Positions 27,339-36,153 of a stretch of 64,000 bases of DNA are shown here, in pieces. Source of the DNA: Rhodopirellula baltica. GTDB taxonomy: Bacteria > Planctomycetota > Planctomycetia > Pirellulales > Pirellulaceae. The stretch covers positions 1 to 64,000 of the forward strand of contig PPHI01000037.1 in the NCBI GenBank assembly GCA_002901265.1, read 5' to 3'. The position numbers and the translations under genes are program-made. Under the pieces are notes generated by a model, which searched no databases, was not told where the DNA came from, and saw only the letters and a program-made list of their open reading frames with translations. Numbering within the stretch: position 1 is the stretch's first letter; each line of letters begins with the position of its first letter.

Positions 27339-29129
27339 TTAATTGCCGCTCGCGGTTTCTTCGATCCAAGCTGCGACTTGTTTTTCGAGGACTGGCAATG
27401 GAACCGAGCCTTCTTTTAAGACGCAATCATGGAAGGCTCGAACGTCGAAGCGATCGCCGAGTTCTTTTTCGGCACGCTCGCGTAGATCTCGGATAAACAG
27501 TTCGCCGACTTTGTAGGAAAGAGCTTGGCCGGGCCAGCCGATGTAGCGATCGACTTCGGCAACCACGTTGTGCTTCGACAACGCGGTGTTTTCGAGCATG
27601 TAGTTGATCGCTTGTTCGCGGGTCCAACCTTTCGCGTGGATCCCAGTGTCGACCACCAACCGACTCGCGCGCCACGCCTCCATGCTCAAACGCCCGAACT
27701 CTTGATAGGGGTCTTTGAAGAAGCCGAGTTCGGAACCTAATCGTTCGCAGTACAACGCCCAGCCTTCGATGAAGGCGGAAAAGTAACTCTGCTTGCGGAT
27801 CGGGTGCAGGCCTTCGAGCTCTGCCTGGAGCGCCAATTGCAGGTGGTGCCCCGGAACGGCTTCATGCAGCGACAACGCCTCCAGCTGGTACAACGGTCGA
27901 GCAGACAGGTTATAGGTGTTGAGGTAATAGAAGCCGCCACGCGATCCGTCCGCTGCCGGTGGCCAGTAATATGCAGAAGTCGTTTGCGGTGCAACGTAAT
28001 CAGGAACTTGGCGAATCCCGCACGGCGTCCGTGGCAGTTTGCCGAACAAGTTGGGCAGACGCCCGTCGGCTTGCTTGAGGATATACGCCGCCTCCTTCAT
28101 CAACTCTTCAGGAGTCTTCGGATAGAACTGCTCGTCGGTGCGCAGAAACTCGATGAATTCGGCCAAGCTACCGTCAAAGTTGACTCGCGTCTTGACGGCT
28201 TCCATCTCTTGACGGATACGAGCGTTTTCTCGAACGCCGGTCTGATGCAGTTCCTCGGGTGTCATCGCGAGCGTGGTGAACTTGGTGACTTGGGATTGAT
28301 AAAGTTCCATCCCGTTGGGCAATGCACGTGCGGCAATACTCCCGCTGCAACCCGGAACGTACTCGTCACGCAGGAAGCGTTCAAACTTTGCATAAGACGG
28401 AACGACACTCGTTTTGATCGCTTCCAAAATCGCCGGACGCAATTGTTCCCACTGCCCAGGAGCCAGCTTCTTGATCGACTCTTCTGAAATGTTGGTTAGA
28501 AACAACGACTGCTCCGGATCGTCGACAACGTGCGCTGCCGCTTGATCCGCGCTGTCACGCATGATAATCGCGGGCTGAACCATTCCCGCTTTTAGACCGC
28601 CACGCATCAGGTCGATTTGCTCATCAACAAATCTTGGAAACTCTCTTAAGCGGGCAATGTAGTTTCGAAAGTCATCCGGCGAATCGGGGTTCATCGTATG
28701 TGGAAGCTCAGGCAACCCGATATGAAACCCTTCACGATTATTGATCGGCATGAGATGCAAACCGAGTTGATAATCCGAACGCTCGCTCGACAGCTTTTGC
28801 TGCAGCAGTTCAGCGTCGATGCGATCAGCAGCTGGTAACTGATCGAAGTCAATCGAAGAAAGCTTATCGAGGAACTTTGAGCGTTCTTCATCACGCCGTT
28901 TGAAATCCTCAAGCGTATTGCTTGCCAACCGATCCTGACCGCGTGGGTCGCCGACATCGGTTGCCAGCATCGGGTATTCGCTCAGTTCAAATTCCCAGAC
29001 CTCATCCATCAGTTCGCGAAGTTCAGGATTGCTAGGGCGCGCGATCACAGCAGGATTATCTGCTGCCGCAGCGGCCAGCCCCAAGGAACCGAGCAAGATC
29101 CCAACTAGGATCATTCGAAACATTCGCAT
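27339..29129 (-). CDS. DUF885 family protein, probable secreted zinc-dependent hydrolase
   Basis: A 596-residue exported protein. The signal peptide is MRMFRMILVGILLGSLGLAA-AAAD. The DUF885 signature HEAVPGHHLQ, an HExxH-like zinc motif extended by a second HH, lies at about residue 430 in SLHEAVPGHHLQLALQAELE. Other family blocks visible are SAFIEGWALYCERLG and YIGWPGQALSYKVGE. DUF885 proteins are predicted metallopeptidases; the substrate is unknown. The length is normal and all motifs are intact. Its stop codon touches the repeat block. Nothing in the flanking genes points to a pathway. Confidence 0.93.
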   Translation of the reverse strand: MRMFRMILVGILLGSLGLAAAAADNPAVIARPSNPELRELMDEVWEFELSEYPMLATDVGDPRGQDRLASNTLEDFKRRDEERSKFLDKLSSIDFDQLPAADRIDAELLQQKLSSERSDYQLGLHLMPINNREGFHIGLPELPHTMNPDSPDDFRNYIARLREFPRFVDEQIDLMRGGLKAGMVQPAIIMRDSADQAAAHVVDDPEQSLFLTNISEESIKKLAPGQWEQLRPAILEAIKTSVVPSYAKFERFLRDEYVPGCSGSIAARALPNGMELYQSQVTKFTTLAMTPEELHQTGVRENARIRQEMEAVKTRVNFDGSLAEFIEFLRTDEQFYPKTPEELMKEAAYILKQADGRLPNLFGKLPRTPCGIRQVPDYVAPQTTSAYYWPPAADGSRGGFYYLNTYNLSARPLYQLEALSLHEAVPGHHLQLALQAELEGLHPIRKQSYFSAFIEGWALYCERLGSELGFFKDPYQEFGRLSMEAWRASRLVVDTGIHAKGWTREQAINYMLENTALSKHNVVAEVDRYIGWPGQALSYKVGELFIRDLRERAEKELGDRFDVRAFHDCVLKEGSVPLPVLEKQVAAWIEETASGN

Positions 29130-29442
29130 CTTGAAAACTCGTTGATAAACAAGGACGTCGGGATGAGATCAACCCACCGGCACAGAAGCTCACTATAGCA
29201 AACACCACTTAACAAACAGATTTGATTGACTGAAGGTCGCATCCGACGCCGCAACACATGTCGTCATGGAGACAAACCCAACAACGGGACCAGTGGTGAA
29301 GGTGCACAGGAGTTCCAGTACCCGAAGCAAATTCTAAATTCCGCTTTCTTCTGACAGATTTTGCGTCACAAATCGAGAGTTTGTACGAGGACTGTGGATA
29401 CCACTTCTCTACTCTGCTGCTCTTATCCCGTTGGGTGTCACC
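29130..29442. other. Divergent intergenic region, no gene seen
   Basis: 313 bases between the DUF885 start and the LysM/zincin gene start. No hairpin, repeat or RNA motif was recognised. Promoters for both directions are expected here but not resolved. Confidence 0.4.
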
Positions 29443-30336
29443 ATGGGTATCCTTAAATCGACTCCGCCAGTTCCTGCAATCTTCCCTCCCCCAGGGCATG
29501 TTGGGGCCTACGCTGTGAAGGACGGTGACAACTGGTCCAACGTGGCATCTCGGGAGGCCGGACGGTCAGACCCTTGGGATTTAATCGAATTCAACTTCGG
29601 TACACGCGACCCCCGCGAGGTGAATTGGTATCTGGAAAGCTATCTGAATTGCTCCAAATCGAGCGACGGAAAGAACTACCAATTCTCAAGCGGTGACGGC
29701 GAGATTTACCTGCCGCCTGCTGACTGGGATCCCGCAATCGAAAAAGCGATGCAATTGACGGTGATTCGCGCGTTGACCAATTGGGCGACCAAAGCAATCA
29801 ATTTCCAGCGTGGAAGCCACCGGGTAACGACACGAGAATTAATGGTGGTTGGTAACGCAATCATTGATGGGAAGATCCGAGTGTTGCAATCGAGTGCAAT
29901 TTGCACTGGCCGTGCGGTTTACGACTCCGATCGCAATGTGATCGAGCTCGGACGCGGTGCGGGTCGCACAAACGCCAGCAAGGCGTTGATCATCCACGAG
30001 TGTGTTCATGCGTTGTTTGATCTGCGCTGTGACACCATGACTGTTGGTGCGTCCGAATCGATGGGGTACGTCGCCCAGTCGATTTTCATGGCACAACACA
30101 CCGACAATCCGGAAGAACGGTTGCACGTCGACATTCCCGATAGTGGAACACCAGAAGAAGTCCGCAACGCGATCCGACGCGACGCCGTGTTTGAACAAGC
30201 GTGGAAAATTGCATTGCTTGTACTCGATCGCAAACCGATCCCACAAAGCGATTGGAACATGCTCAGCACCGCGGTCAGCTTGCACCCAAAGTATCGATCA
30301 GATGCTGGCAAGCCCGCGATCTTCGACGGAGTCTAA
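29443..30336 (+). CDS. LysM-like protein with HExxH zincin-like motif
   Basis: A 297-residue protein without an obvious signal peptide. The N-terminus has a LysM-like segment (YAVKDGDNWSNVASREAGRS, then DPWDLIEFNF). Next is a conserved block VNWYLESYLNCSKSSDGKNY followed by a strand GEIYLPP. The C-terminal half carries IIHECVHALFDL, an HExxH-type metal motif at about residue 190. Such LysM-plus-zincin arrangements occur in cell-wall-acting and secreted-effector proteins, but I do not recognise the exact family. I chose the ATG at 29443; a TTG at 29431 is in frame. The next gene, an alpha/beta hydrolase, starts five bases after the stop, so the two are very likely an operon. Confidence 0.72.
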   Translation: MGILKSTPPVPAIFPPPGHVGAYAVKDGDNWSNVASREAGRSDPWDLIEFNFGTRDPREVNWYLESYLNCSKSSDGKNYQFSSGDGEIYLPPADWDPAIEKAMQLTVIRALTNWATKAINFQRGSHRVTTRELMVVGNAIIDGKIRVLQSSAICTGRAVYDSDRNVIELGRGAGRTNASKALIIHECVHALFDLRCDTMTVGASESMGYVAQSIFMAQHTDNPEERLHVDIPDSGTPEEVRNAIRRDAVFEQAWKIALLVLDRKPIPQSDWNMLSTAVSLHPKYRSDAGKPAIFDGV

Positions 30337-30341
30337 ACGCG

Positions 30342-31217
30342 ATGACTTCGGTGATTTGGAGTTCTGAATCGGGGCGTCAAGAGTTGCTGCAGTGGTACGA
30401 CCACTTCGCAAAGAAAATCGCCGGGTCGCCAGAGAGCTTCCACGTGTCGACTCGATTCGGAGACAGCCATGTCATCATGGCTGGTGACAAAAACAACCCT
30501 CCACTGATCTGCTTGCACGCGATGCGAACCGGTGCCGCGATGTTGCTTTCGGAACTTGGCCCGCTACTCGATCATTATCGAATCATTACACCGGATCTGC
30601 CTGGCCAGTCGGTACGTGGCTTGGACAGGAAACTGTCATTATCGGATCAGTCATTCGCACATTGGCTGTTCGACATCATGGACCACTTCGAGCTTCCCTC
30701 GACTAACGTTTTCGGAGTCAGCTGGGGCGGCTTTGTCGCTCACCTTGCCGCAACAGATACGCCGAAGCGGATCGATCGCTTGGCGTTGCTTGTCCCCGCC
30801 GGTATCGCCAACGGTTCACATCTCAGTGGCTTGACGCAGATGTTAATCCCGATGATTCGCTACCGATTGTTCCCGAACAAACCCAACCTCATACGGCTGC
30901 TTTCGCCGATCATGTCGACCTTCGACGATGACTGGACTGGCTACGTCGCTTGCACGCTCAAGCATATGAAGTTCGATGCACGCATCCCGCCGCTGGCAAG
31001 TGATGGAATGCTGGAAAAGCTAACCATGCCAACGTTGGTCATTGCGGCAGAGGACGATATCTCGTTTCCGGGTGACGCTATCAATCACCGAATCAACAAG
31101 CTTGTCCCGCATGCGGAAACGGAGCTACTTACAGGATCGAAACACTGCCCGCCCACAACGCCAGAGTTCAGAACCTGGCTTTCCGGGCGACTGATACGAT
31201 TCTTCGACGAAGGATGA
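30342..31217 (+). CDS. Alpha/beta-fold hydrolase
   Basis: A 291-residue cytosolic-looking protein (no signal peptide). It has the nucleophile elbow GVSWGG in VFGVSWGGFVAHLAAT, the strand PLICLHAMRTGAAML with the HxxRxGA-like oxyanion region, an acidic residue in VIAAEDDISFPGDA and a C-terminal His in GSKHCPPTTPEF. These fit the alpha/beta hydrolase catalytic triad. The start ATG at 30342 lies five bases after the LysM/zincin stop; a longer frame from 30201 overlaps that gene and is not supported. It could be a lipase, lactonase or peptidase; the substrate is unknown. It is convergent with the next gene, only eight bases apart. Confidence 0.85.
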   Translation: MTSVIWSSESGRQELLQWYDHFAKKIAGSPESFHVSTRFGDSHVIMAGDKNNPPLICLHAMRTGAAMLLSELGPLLDHYRIITPDLPGQSVRGLDRKLSLSDQSFAHWLFDIMDHFELPSTNVFGVSWGGFVAHLAATDTPKRIDRLALLVPAGIANGSHLSGLTQMLIPMIRYRLFPNKPNLIRLLSPIMSTFDDDWTGYVACTLKHMKFDARIPPLASDGMLEKLTMPTLVIAAEDDISFPGDAINHRINKLVPHAETELLTGSKHCPPTTPEFRTWLSGRLIRFFDEG

Positions 31218-31225
31218 CTTGGTTG

Positions 31226-32911
31226 CTACTTCCTGTCAGTTGTTGGCGGCAACGCTTCGAGTTCGTCAATTCGCTTTTGGACGAACGCTTGATTGGCCTC
31301 ACTAATGCGAGGCAATAATGCTTTCAGATACTGAGAATCATCGAGGCTGCCGAAGCTTTGAATGAGATGGTCGGTTTGTTTGTAAAGTGCGTTGCCTTGT
31401 TTACGAATTTCTTCAACCCGGGCAATCGATTCGATCGAACGTAAACGATCGGGTGAGGTTTGTTCGATCAAGATCGCGAACTTGTCGAGATTCTCATTCA
31501 AGCTTCGGAAGGCCTGCTGGCGTATGGAAAAACTGCCACTTTCCATGTCGGACAAAAGTCTCTCAAACTCCTGCCGTGCAGCTTCGTTATCGGTCTTGAG
31601 CCATTCGATCACGCGTGAAACGACCAATGGATCGAAGCGGCCTGGCGGCGGACGGATCCCGATCGACTTGAGGAACGGGAACAATTGCCCGTCGACCTTC
31701 TCTGGATGCTCGCGATACAAGTCGGCAAATGATTTTGCTTTGTACTCCTGGACATCATCGGCGACCGAGACCCAACGACAATCGCCTTCGGCAGACTGCT
31801 CAAATTGAAAGTTAACTTCACCAACTTGGCGAATTAGCAAGGTGCCGTCATCGTGCGTCTTGAAGTGCAAGATATCTTGAGTTGGCGTTCTAAGTTCACG
31901 CACGAACAAGTCCAGTGACGTTTCGCTCGAACTCATCGAAGCTTCGATTTCACGTCCGACAAAACGCAGTGATTGTGTCTCGTTGGAGACACTAACGGTG
32001 GCCTGTGTCTTCTGTTCATACGCCGTTGCCTGATGTTTGAAGTTTAAAAAGAGCAACGAAGAATGGTTGTATCGAAAGATTCGATCTCGGAGATACTTGA
32101 AGGATCGATCCTCGTACTCGATGTCGACACCACGGTCTGCGAGTTCCGCGATTAGATCCTTTTCGATCTGATCAAGCGTTTGGTGAGCGAACGGTTCTTT
32201 CCAATGGTCACGATCAAGTAAAAGGTGGCCGTCGTTCCAACGAAGTTGCAGCAAACATCCCAAAGGTTGGCTTAACTTTTGAATCGAGATGGCAAGTTGC
32301 GGGTCGTCCGGATCAGCTGACCGAGATTGGTGAGGACGATCGAAATAGAAATCGACCATATAGCGACGCATGCTTCTTTCGGTATTCAGCTTTGTCGATC
32401 GATGCATCAGCTCCCGATATCGTTTCGACAATGCGGGATCCCTCATCGCCTCACGGTGCTCCCGGATGGCGGTGTTCATTTGCTGAAGTGTCCCGCGATA
32501 GTCTGCCTCCTTCAGTAGTGCTTGGGACGCAATGTTATGGAGGTACCATCTCGAAATGGCCAAGACGTTCATGCGGTCGACCAACTCGCGATGGGACTCG
32601 GACAGATGCGAGTAATCACGGTCGCCCTGGTCACCCGCCAACTCTGACAACGTTCGATATTCCCGCTGAAGTTCGTTGTAATAATCCTCGACGATTGGCG
32701 ATCCGAAGCCGATCTTTTCCTCAAGTTCGTCGAGATCCTTTTCGATGCCATCGAGCAGCTCCGAAAAATTTTCCTCCGGCGTCTTTTCGTTCGCCGCTGG
32801 CTGATCCGCCGGAGCCTCTTGTGCTACGACCAGATTGCGGGCTGACAAGATCACCGCAAGCGCGAAAGCGAACCGCAACAGCATCGGAAGCGTGGAGATG
32901 GAACGAGACAT
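31226..32911 (-). CDS. Secreted protein of unknown function
   Basis: A 561-residue exported protein from the ATG at 32909-32911. The signal peptide is about MLLRFAFALAVILSARNLVVAQ. A long, charged, helix-rich N-terminal region follows (EENFSELLDGIEKDLDELEE and repeated amphipathic helices). A mixed middle contains FDRPHQSRSADPDDPQLAIS and LLQLRWNDGHLLLDRDHW, and the C-terminus is helical (IRKQGNALYKQTDHLIQSFG). I recognise no catalytic motif. A longer N-terminus to 33028 is open but lacks a signal-like structure. It may be a planctomycete-specific periplasmic or structural protein. Confidence 0.7.
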   Translation of the reverse strand: MSRSISTLPMLLRFAFALAVILSARNLVVAQEAPADQPAANEKTPEENFSELLDGIEKDLDELEEKIGFGSPIVEDYYNELQREYRTLSELAGDQGDRDYSHLSESHRELVDRMNVLAISRWYLHNIASQALLKEADYRGTLQQMNTAIREHREAMRDPALSKRYRELMHRSTKLNTERSMRRYMVDFYFDRPHQSRSADPDDPQLAISIQKLSQPLGCLLQLRWNDGHLLLDRDHWKEPFAHQTLDQIEKDLIAELADRGVDIEYEDRSFKYLRDRIFRYNHSSLLFLNFKHQATAYEQKTQATVSVSNETQSLRFVGREIEASMSSSETSLDLFVRELRTPTQDILHFKTHDDGTLLIRQVGEVNFQFEQSAEGDCRWVSVADDVQEYKAKSFADLYREHPEKVDGQLFPFLKSIGIRPPPGRFDPLVVSRVIEWLKTDNEAARQEFERLLSDMESGSFSIRQQAFRSLNENLDKFAILIEQTSPDRLRSIESIARVEEIRKQGNALYKQTDHLIQSFGSLDDSQYLKALLPRISEANQAFVQKRIDELEALPPTTDRK

Positions 32912-33072
32912 CGCTAGCCCACGGGCGAAGGAGAATGATCGAAAAGAGCCGAACGGATCAAGGGTAAGGGCGTGGGGGGCGAGGTGCAATTGAATTAGCT
33001 GGAATTTGCACTCCAAGGTTCGCAGCAACGAAGCATCCTGCGGTTAGTCACCTGGGCGTTCACCACGCACCA

Positions 33073-33948
33073 ATGGTAAACTTTGGCGATGGATGCTCTG
33101 CCCCCAAACCTGATTGGCTGAATCGAGTCGCCGTGATCGGCGTCGGACTGCTTGGCGGCAGCGTCGGGCTTTCGCTACGACGCTGTGGCGTAAAAGTCAC
33201 CGGATACAGTCGCCGTGAATCGACCTGCAAAACCGCCATCGAATGCGGCGCGGTCGATGAAGGTTTCACGGAATTGAGCAAGGCCTGCGAAGGTTGTGAT
33301 GTCGCCGTGATCTGTTCTCCGGTCGACAAGATTGCGTCGCTTGCCGCAGAAGCGAGTGCAGCACTTCCTGACCAAGCGTTGATCACCGATGTGGGCAGTA
33401 CGAAAGGGCTGATCGTTGACGAGGTCAACGCATTGGTCCCAACCGTGCGTGCGCAGTTTGTTGCCGCACATCCGATTGCCGGATCTGAAAAAACCGGCGT
33501 TGAAAATGCGATCGCTGACCTGTTTGATGACAAGTGCGTGATCCTGACGCCAACCGATCAGACACCACCGGCACAACTGGATCGTGCCAAGCAGTTCTGG
33601 GCCCTGACAGGCGGCAACATCACGTTGATGACACCTGCCGAACATGACCAGCGACTCGCCGCGGTCAGCCACGTGCCGCATTTGGTCTCGTCGTTGTTGG
33701 CCGCATTCCCCGACGAACCGGCACTGCCATTGGTGGGCAGCGGCTGGAAAGACATGACGCGTGTGGCTGCAGGCGATCCGGCGATGTGGACTGCGATTTG
33801 TGATCACAATCGCGGGGCGATCATCAATCAACTCGATCACTTCATTGACGAACTCAAATCGCTTAAATCACTCCTTGCCGCCGAAGACTCCGGCGCGCTC
33901 TTACGCTGGTTAGAGCACGCCAAGGCGCGAAAAGATTCGACGCTGTAG
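33073..33948 (+). CDS. tyrA: Prephenate dehydrogenase
   Basis: Converts prephenate to 4-hydroxyphenylpyruvate with NAD+, on the tyrosine route. It has 291 residues, the monofunctional short form without a chorismate mutase or ACT domain. The Rossmann motif is VAVIGVGLLGGSVGLSL. Family motifs visible are DVGSTKG, AHPIAGSEKTGVENA, AEHDQRLAAVSHVPHL and GSGWKDMTRVA. Two ATG/GTG starts are close (33073 is used here). The neighbours are unrelated to aromatic amino acids (convergent HAD protein, divergent secreted unknown), so tyrA is isolated here. Confidence 0.95.
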   Translation: MVNFGDGCSAPKPDWLNRVAVIGVGLLGGSVGLSLRRCGVKVTGYSRRESTCKTAIECGAVDEGFTELSKACEGCDVAVICSPVDKIASLAAEASAALPDQALITDVGSTKGLIVDEVNALVPTVRAQFVAAHPIAGSEKTGVENAIADLFDDKCVILTPTDQTPPAQLDRAKQFWALTGGNITLMTPAEHDQRLAAVSHVPHLVSSLLAAFPDEPALPLVGSGWKDMTRVAAGDPAMWTAICDHNRGAIINQLDHFIDELKSLKSLLAAEDSGALLRWLEHAKARKDSTL

Positions 33949-33965
33949 TTCGACGAGTCCCGTGA

Positions 33966-34631
33966 TCACAAGTCCGCGGCCAACTTTGTCAGTGCGTTGT
34001 CACAGTCACGCACAAGATGCCGCGCTCGCCAGCCGGCCTGCTGAGCCGCTTCAACATCGCCACCATATGTATCGCCGATCATCAATAAGCGAGCGGTGTC
34101 GGTCGCTTGCAACTGGTCTGCCGCACGGTGATAGAACTGCAGATTTGGTTTGCTGAATCCAAGCTTGCTACTGATGAGAATTTCGTCGATTGACGGCGAC
34201 AGGCCCAAGGCTTCGACGATGGGCGGAAGCCGCTCATCAAAATTTGACGCGATCGCAACTTGGTATCCTTTTTGCTTCAAACGCTGAACCGTCGGCAGAA
34301 CGTCATCGAACAGCGCCCAAGCGGCAGGTTCGGCAAAGCATTGCCACAGCGATTGAAAGGTTTCGTCAAACCGATCCTCTGCAATTTCTGGCAGCGTGTC
34401 CGCAACAATTCGCCGCCAGCGATTCAGCTCAGTCGCGTCATCGGTCGGCAAGTTCGAATTTTCGCCCAAGAAATGCGTCACCATGGCGGCTTTCAGACGG
34501 TGTCGGATTTCGGCAATGTCGACTTGAATGCCTAGGCGTGACCCAAACTGGTGGTACACGGCTGCCGCGTCGGGTTCAGGCCGCATCAGAGTGCCGGTCG
34601 AATCAAAAACGATCCAGTCAAATGGAAGCAT
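33966..34631 (-). CDS. HAD-superfamily hydrolase, atypical catalytic loop
   Basis: A 221-residue HAD-like protein. It has the N-terminal motif VFDSTGTL (Asp10), a conserved AIASNFDERL (motif II Ser/Thr region), a Lys in SSKLGFSKPN and MIGDTYGGDVEAA (motif IV acids). The usual DxDGT has Thr at the second Asp, so the general acid of HAD phosphatases is missing. That pattern is seen in HDHD3-like and dehalogenase-like members. Activity could still be phosphatase-like or something else. It ends 17 bases from tyrA (convergent). Confidence 0.85.
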   Translation of the reverse strand: MLPFDWIVFDSTGTLMRPEPDAAAVYHQFGSRLGIQVDIAEIRHRLKAAMVTHFLGENSNLPTDDATELNRWRRIVADTLPEIAEDRFDETFQSLWQCFAEPAAWALFDDVLPTVQRLKQKGYQVAIASNFDERLPPIVEALGLSPSIDEILISSKLGFSKPNLQFYHRAADQLQATDTARLLMIGDTYGGDVEAAQQAGWRARHLVRDCDNALTKLAADL

Positions 34632-34833
34632 GGTGATGTTTGATTGTTGGACGATGGATCTGCGGCAGTAGTCTGTACTGTTGGGGCGATCTGTTCAATG
34701 CGTTCCAACACAGCGTTTATCCCGCACTGTGTTCCTCCCGACACACCGTTCACTTCGAGTCTTCTTCAAGCGAAAACGAATGATCTCGCGATGCCCCTTG
34801 TCACCTGCTTGCCACTGGAGGAAGGTGTAGGCA

Positions 34834-36150
34834 ATGGACATCAGTGACAAGCAAAGCGAAACCTCGGTCGACATGGCGGTCGCGACCGCCGATCCCCCTG
34901 CGGACCCGGCTCCCCCCGCCAAGCCGATCGTCGTTGACGACCTGTCTCCCTGGGCCCCAATGCGCCAGCCGGTCTATCGATCGTTTTGGATCGCATCCCT
35001 CGTTTCCAACCTCGGCACCTGGATGCACGAAATCGGGGCCGGTTGGCTGATGACGGATCTGGACGCCTCGCCTCAGATGGTTTCGATGGTACGAACCGCG
35101 ATGGCGACGCCAATTGTTTTGTTAGCAATTCCCGCAGGCGTACTGGCCGATCGAATCGACCGCCGCAAGCTGCTGCTCGTGACGCAGTTCATCCTGCTGT
35201 TGTCGACCGGATCGCTAGCGGTGTTAGCCGCCACTGGCGTGGTAACCAGTTGGTTGCTGCTGGGACTGACATTCGTGATCGGCTTGGGACTAACACTGCA
35301 CGTCCCGACTTGGCAGGCGTCGATTCCAGAGTTGGTCGAACGCAAACAGCTTTCTCGCGCGATCGCACTTGGCAGTTTGAATTTCAATTTGGCCCGTGCA
35401 GTCGGGCCGGCACTCGCGGGAGCCTTGGTGGCGATCACCGGGTCATGGATCGCGTTCTCGGTCAACGCGTTTTCGTTTGCCGGTGTCATTGTCGTGCTGC
35501 TGATGTGGAAACGAAATCGCAGCGAGTCGTCCCGAGGACTTTCGTTCCGGAAGTCGCTTTACCAGGGCATCCGCTATGTCTATCGAACGGATGACATGCG
35601 GCATGTACTGTTTCGCGTCATGCTGTTTATCATTCCCGCCAGCGCCTTGTGGGGCTTGCTGCCACTGGTTGCCCGCGAACGGCTGCACTGGGACGCGGAC
35701 GGCTTTGGCCTCCTGGTCACCTGCTTTGGTGCTGGCGCCGTGATTGCGGCAAGATTTCTTCACCGACTGCATCACCGTGTCGGCAACAACACAACGATCG
35801 CGTTTGCGATGGTGCTGATGGGCGTCGGCCTATGCGTGATGGGAACCAGCAGCCAAGGCTGGGTGGCAGTGATCTCGATGTTGATCATGGGGTTCGGCTG
35901 GATGATGACGCTGACAACATTGAACACCGCGGCGCAAACGATTTTGCCAGGTCGGATGAGAGCTCGCGGGATGAGTTTCTACCTCACATCGCTGGCGCTT
36001 TCGATGTCCTCCGGTTCGCTGCTTTGGGGATATGTTGCCGAATTCGATTGGGTCGGCGTGGGCGGCGCACAAAAAATCGCGGGGCTCACATTGCTGTGCA
36101 CCGCCGCGATCGGAATGCTCTTTCGTGTCACCGAGAAGACTCGGCATTAG
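34834..36150 (+). CDS. MFS transporter (EntS/MFS_3 type)
   Basis: A 438-residue inner-membrane protein with twelve hydrophobic helices after a ~40-residue hydrophilic, Pro-rich N-terminus. It has SNLGTWMHEIGAGWLMTDL, the MFS loop ADRIDRRKLLL between helices 2 and 3, and LNFNLARAVGPALAGALV, which fit the MFS_3 / enterobactin-exporter-like group of drug and siderophore exporters. The ribosome site GGAGGAAGG is nine bases before the ATG. Its stop lies three bases from the convergent Amt stop. The substrate is unknown. Confidence 0.9.
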   Translation: MDISDKQSETSVDMAVATADPPADPAPPAKPIVVDDLSPWAPMRQPVYRSFWIASLVSNLGTWMHEIGAGWLMTDLDASPQMVSMVRTAMATPIVLLAIPAGVLADRIDRRKLLLVTQFILLLSTGSLAVLAATGVVTSWLLLGLTFVIGLGLTLHVPTWQASIPELVERKQLSRAIALGSLNFNLARAVGPALAGALVAITGSWIAFSVNAFSFAGVIVVLLMWKRNRSESSRGLSFRKSLYQGIRYVYRTDDMRHVLFRVMLFIIPASALWGLLPLVARERLHWDADGFGLLVTCFGAGAVIAARFLHRLHHRVGNNTTIAFAMVLMGVGLCVMGTSSQGWVAVISMLIMGFGWMMTLTTLNTAAQTILPGRMRARGMSFYLTSLALSMSSGSLLWGYVAEFDWVGVGGAQKIAGLTLLCTAAIGMLFRVTEKTRH

Positions 36151-36153
36151 CGA

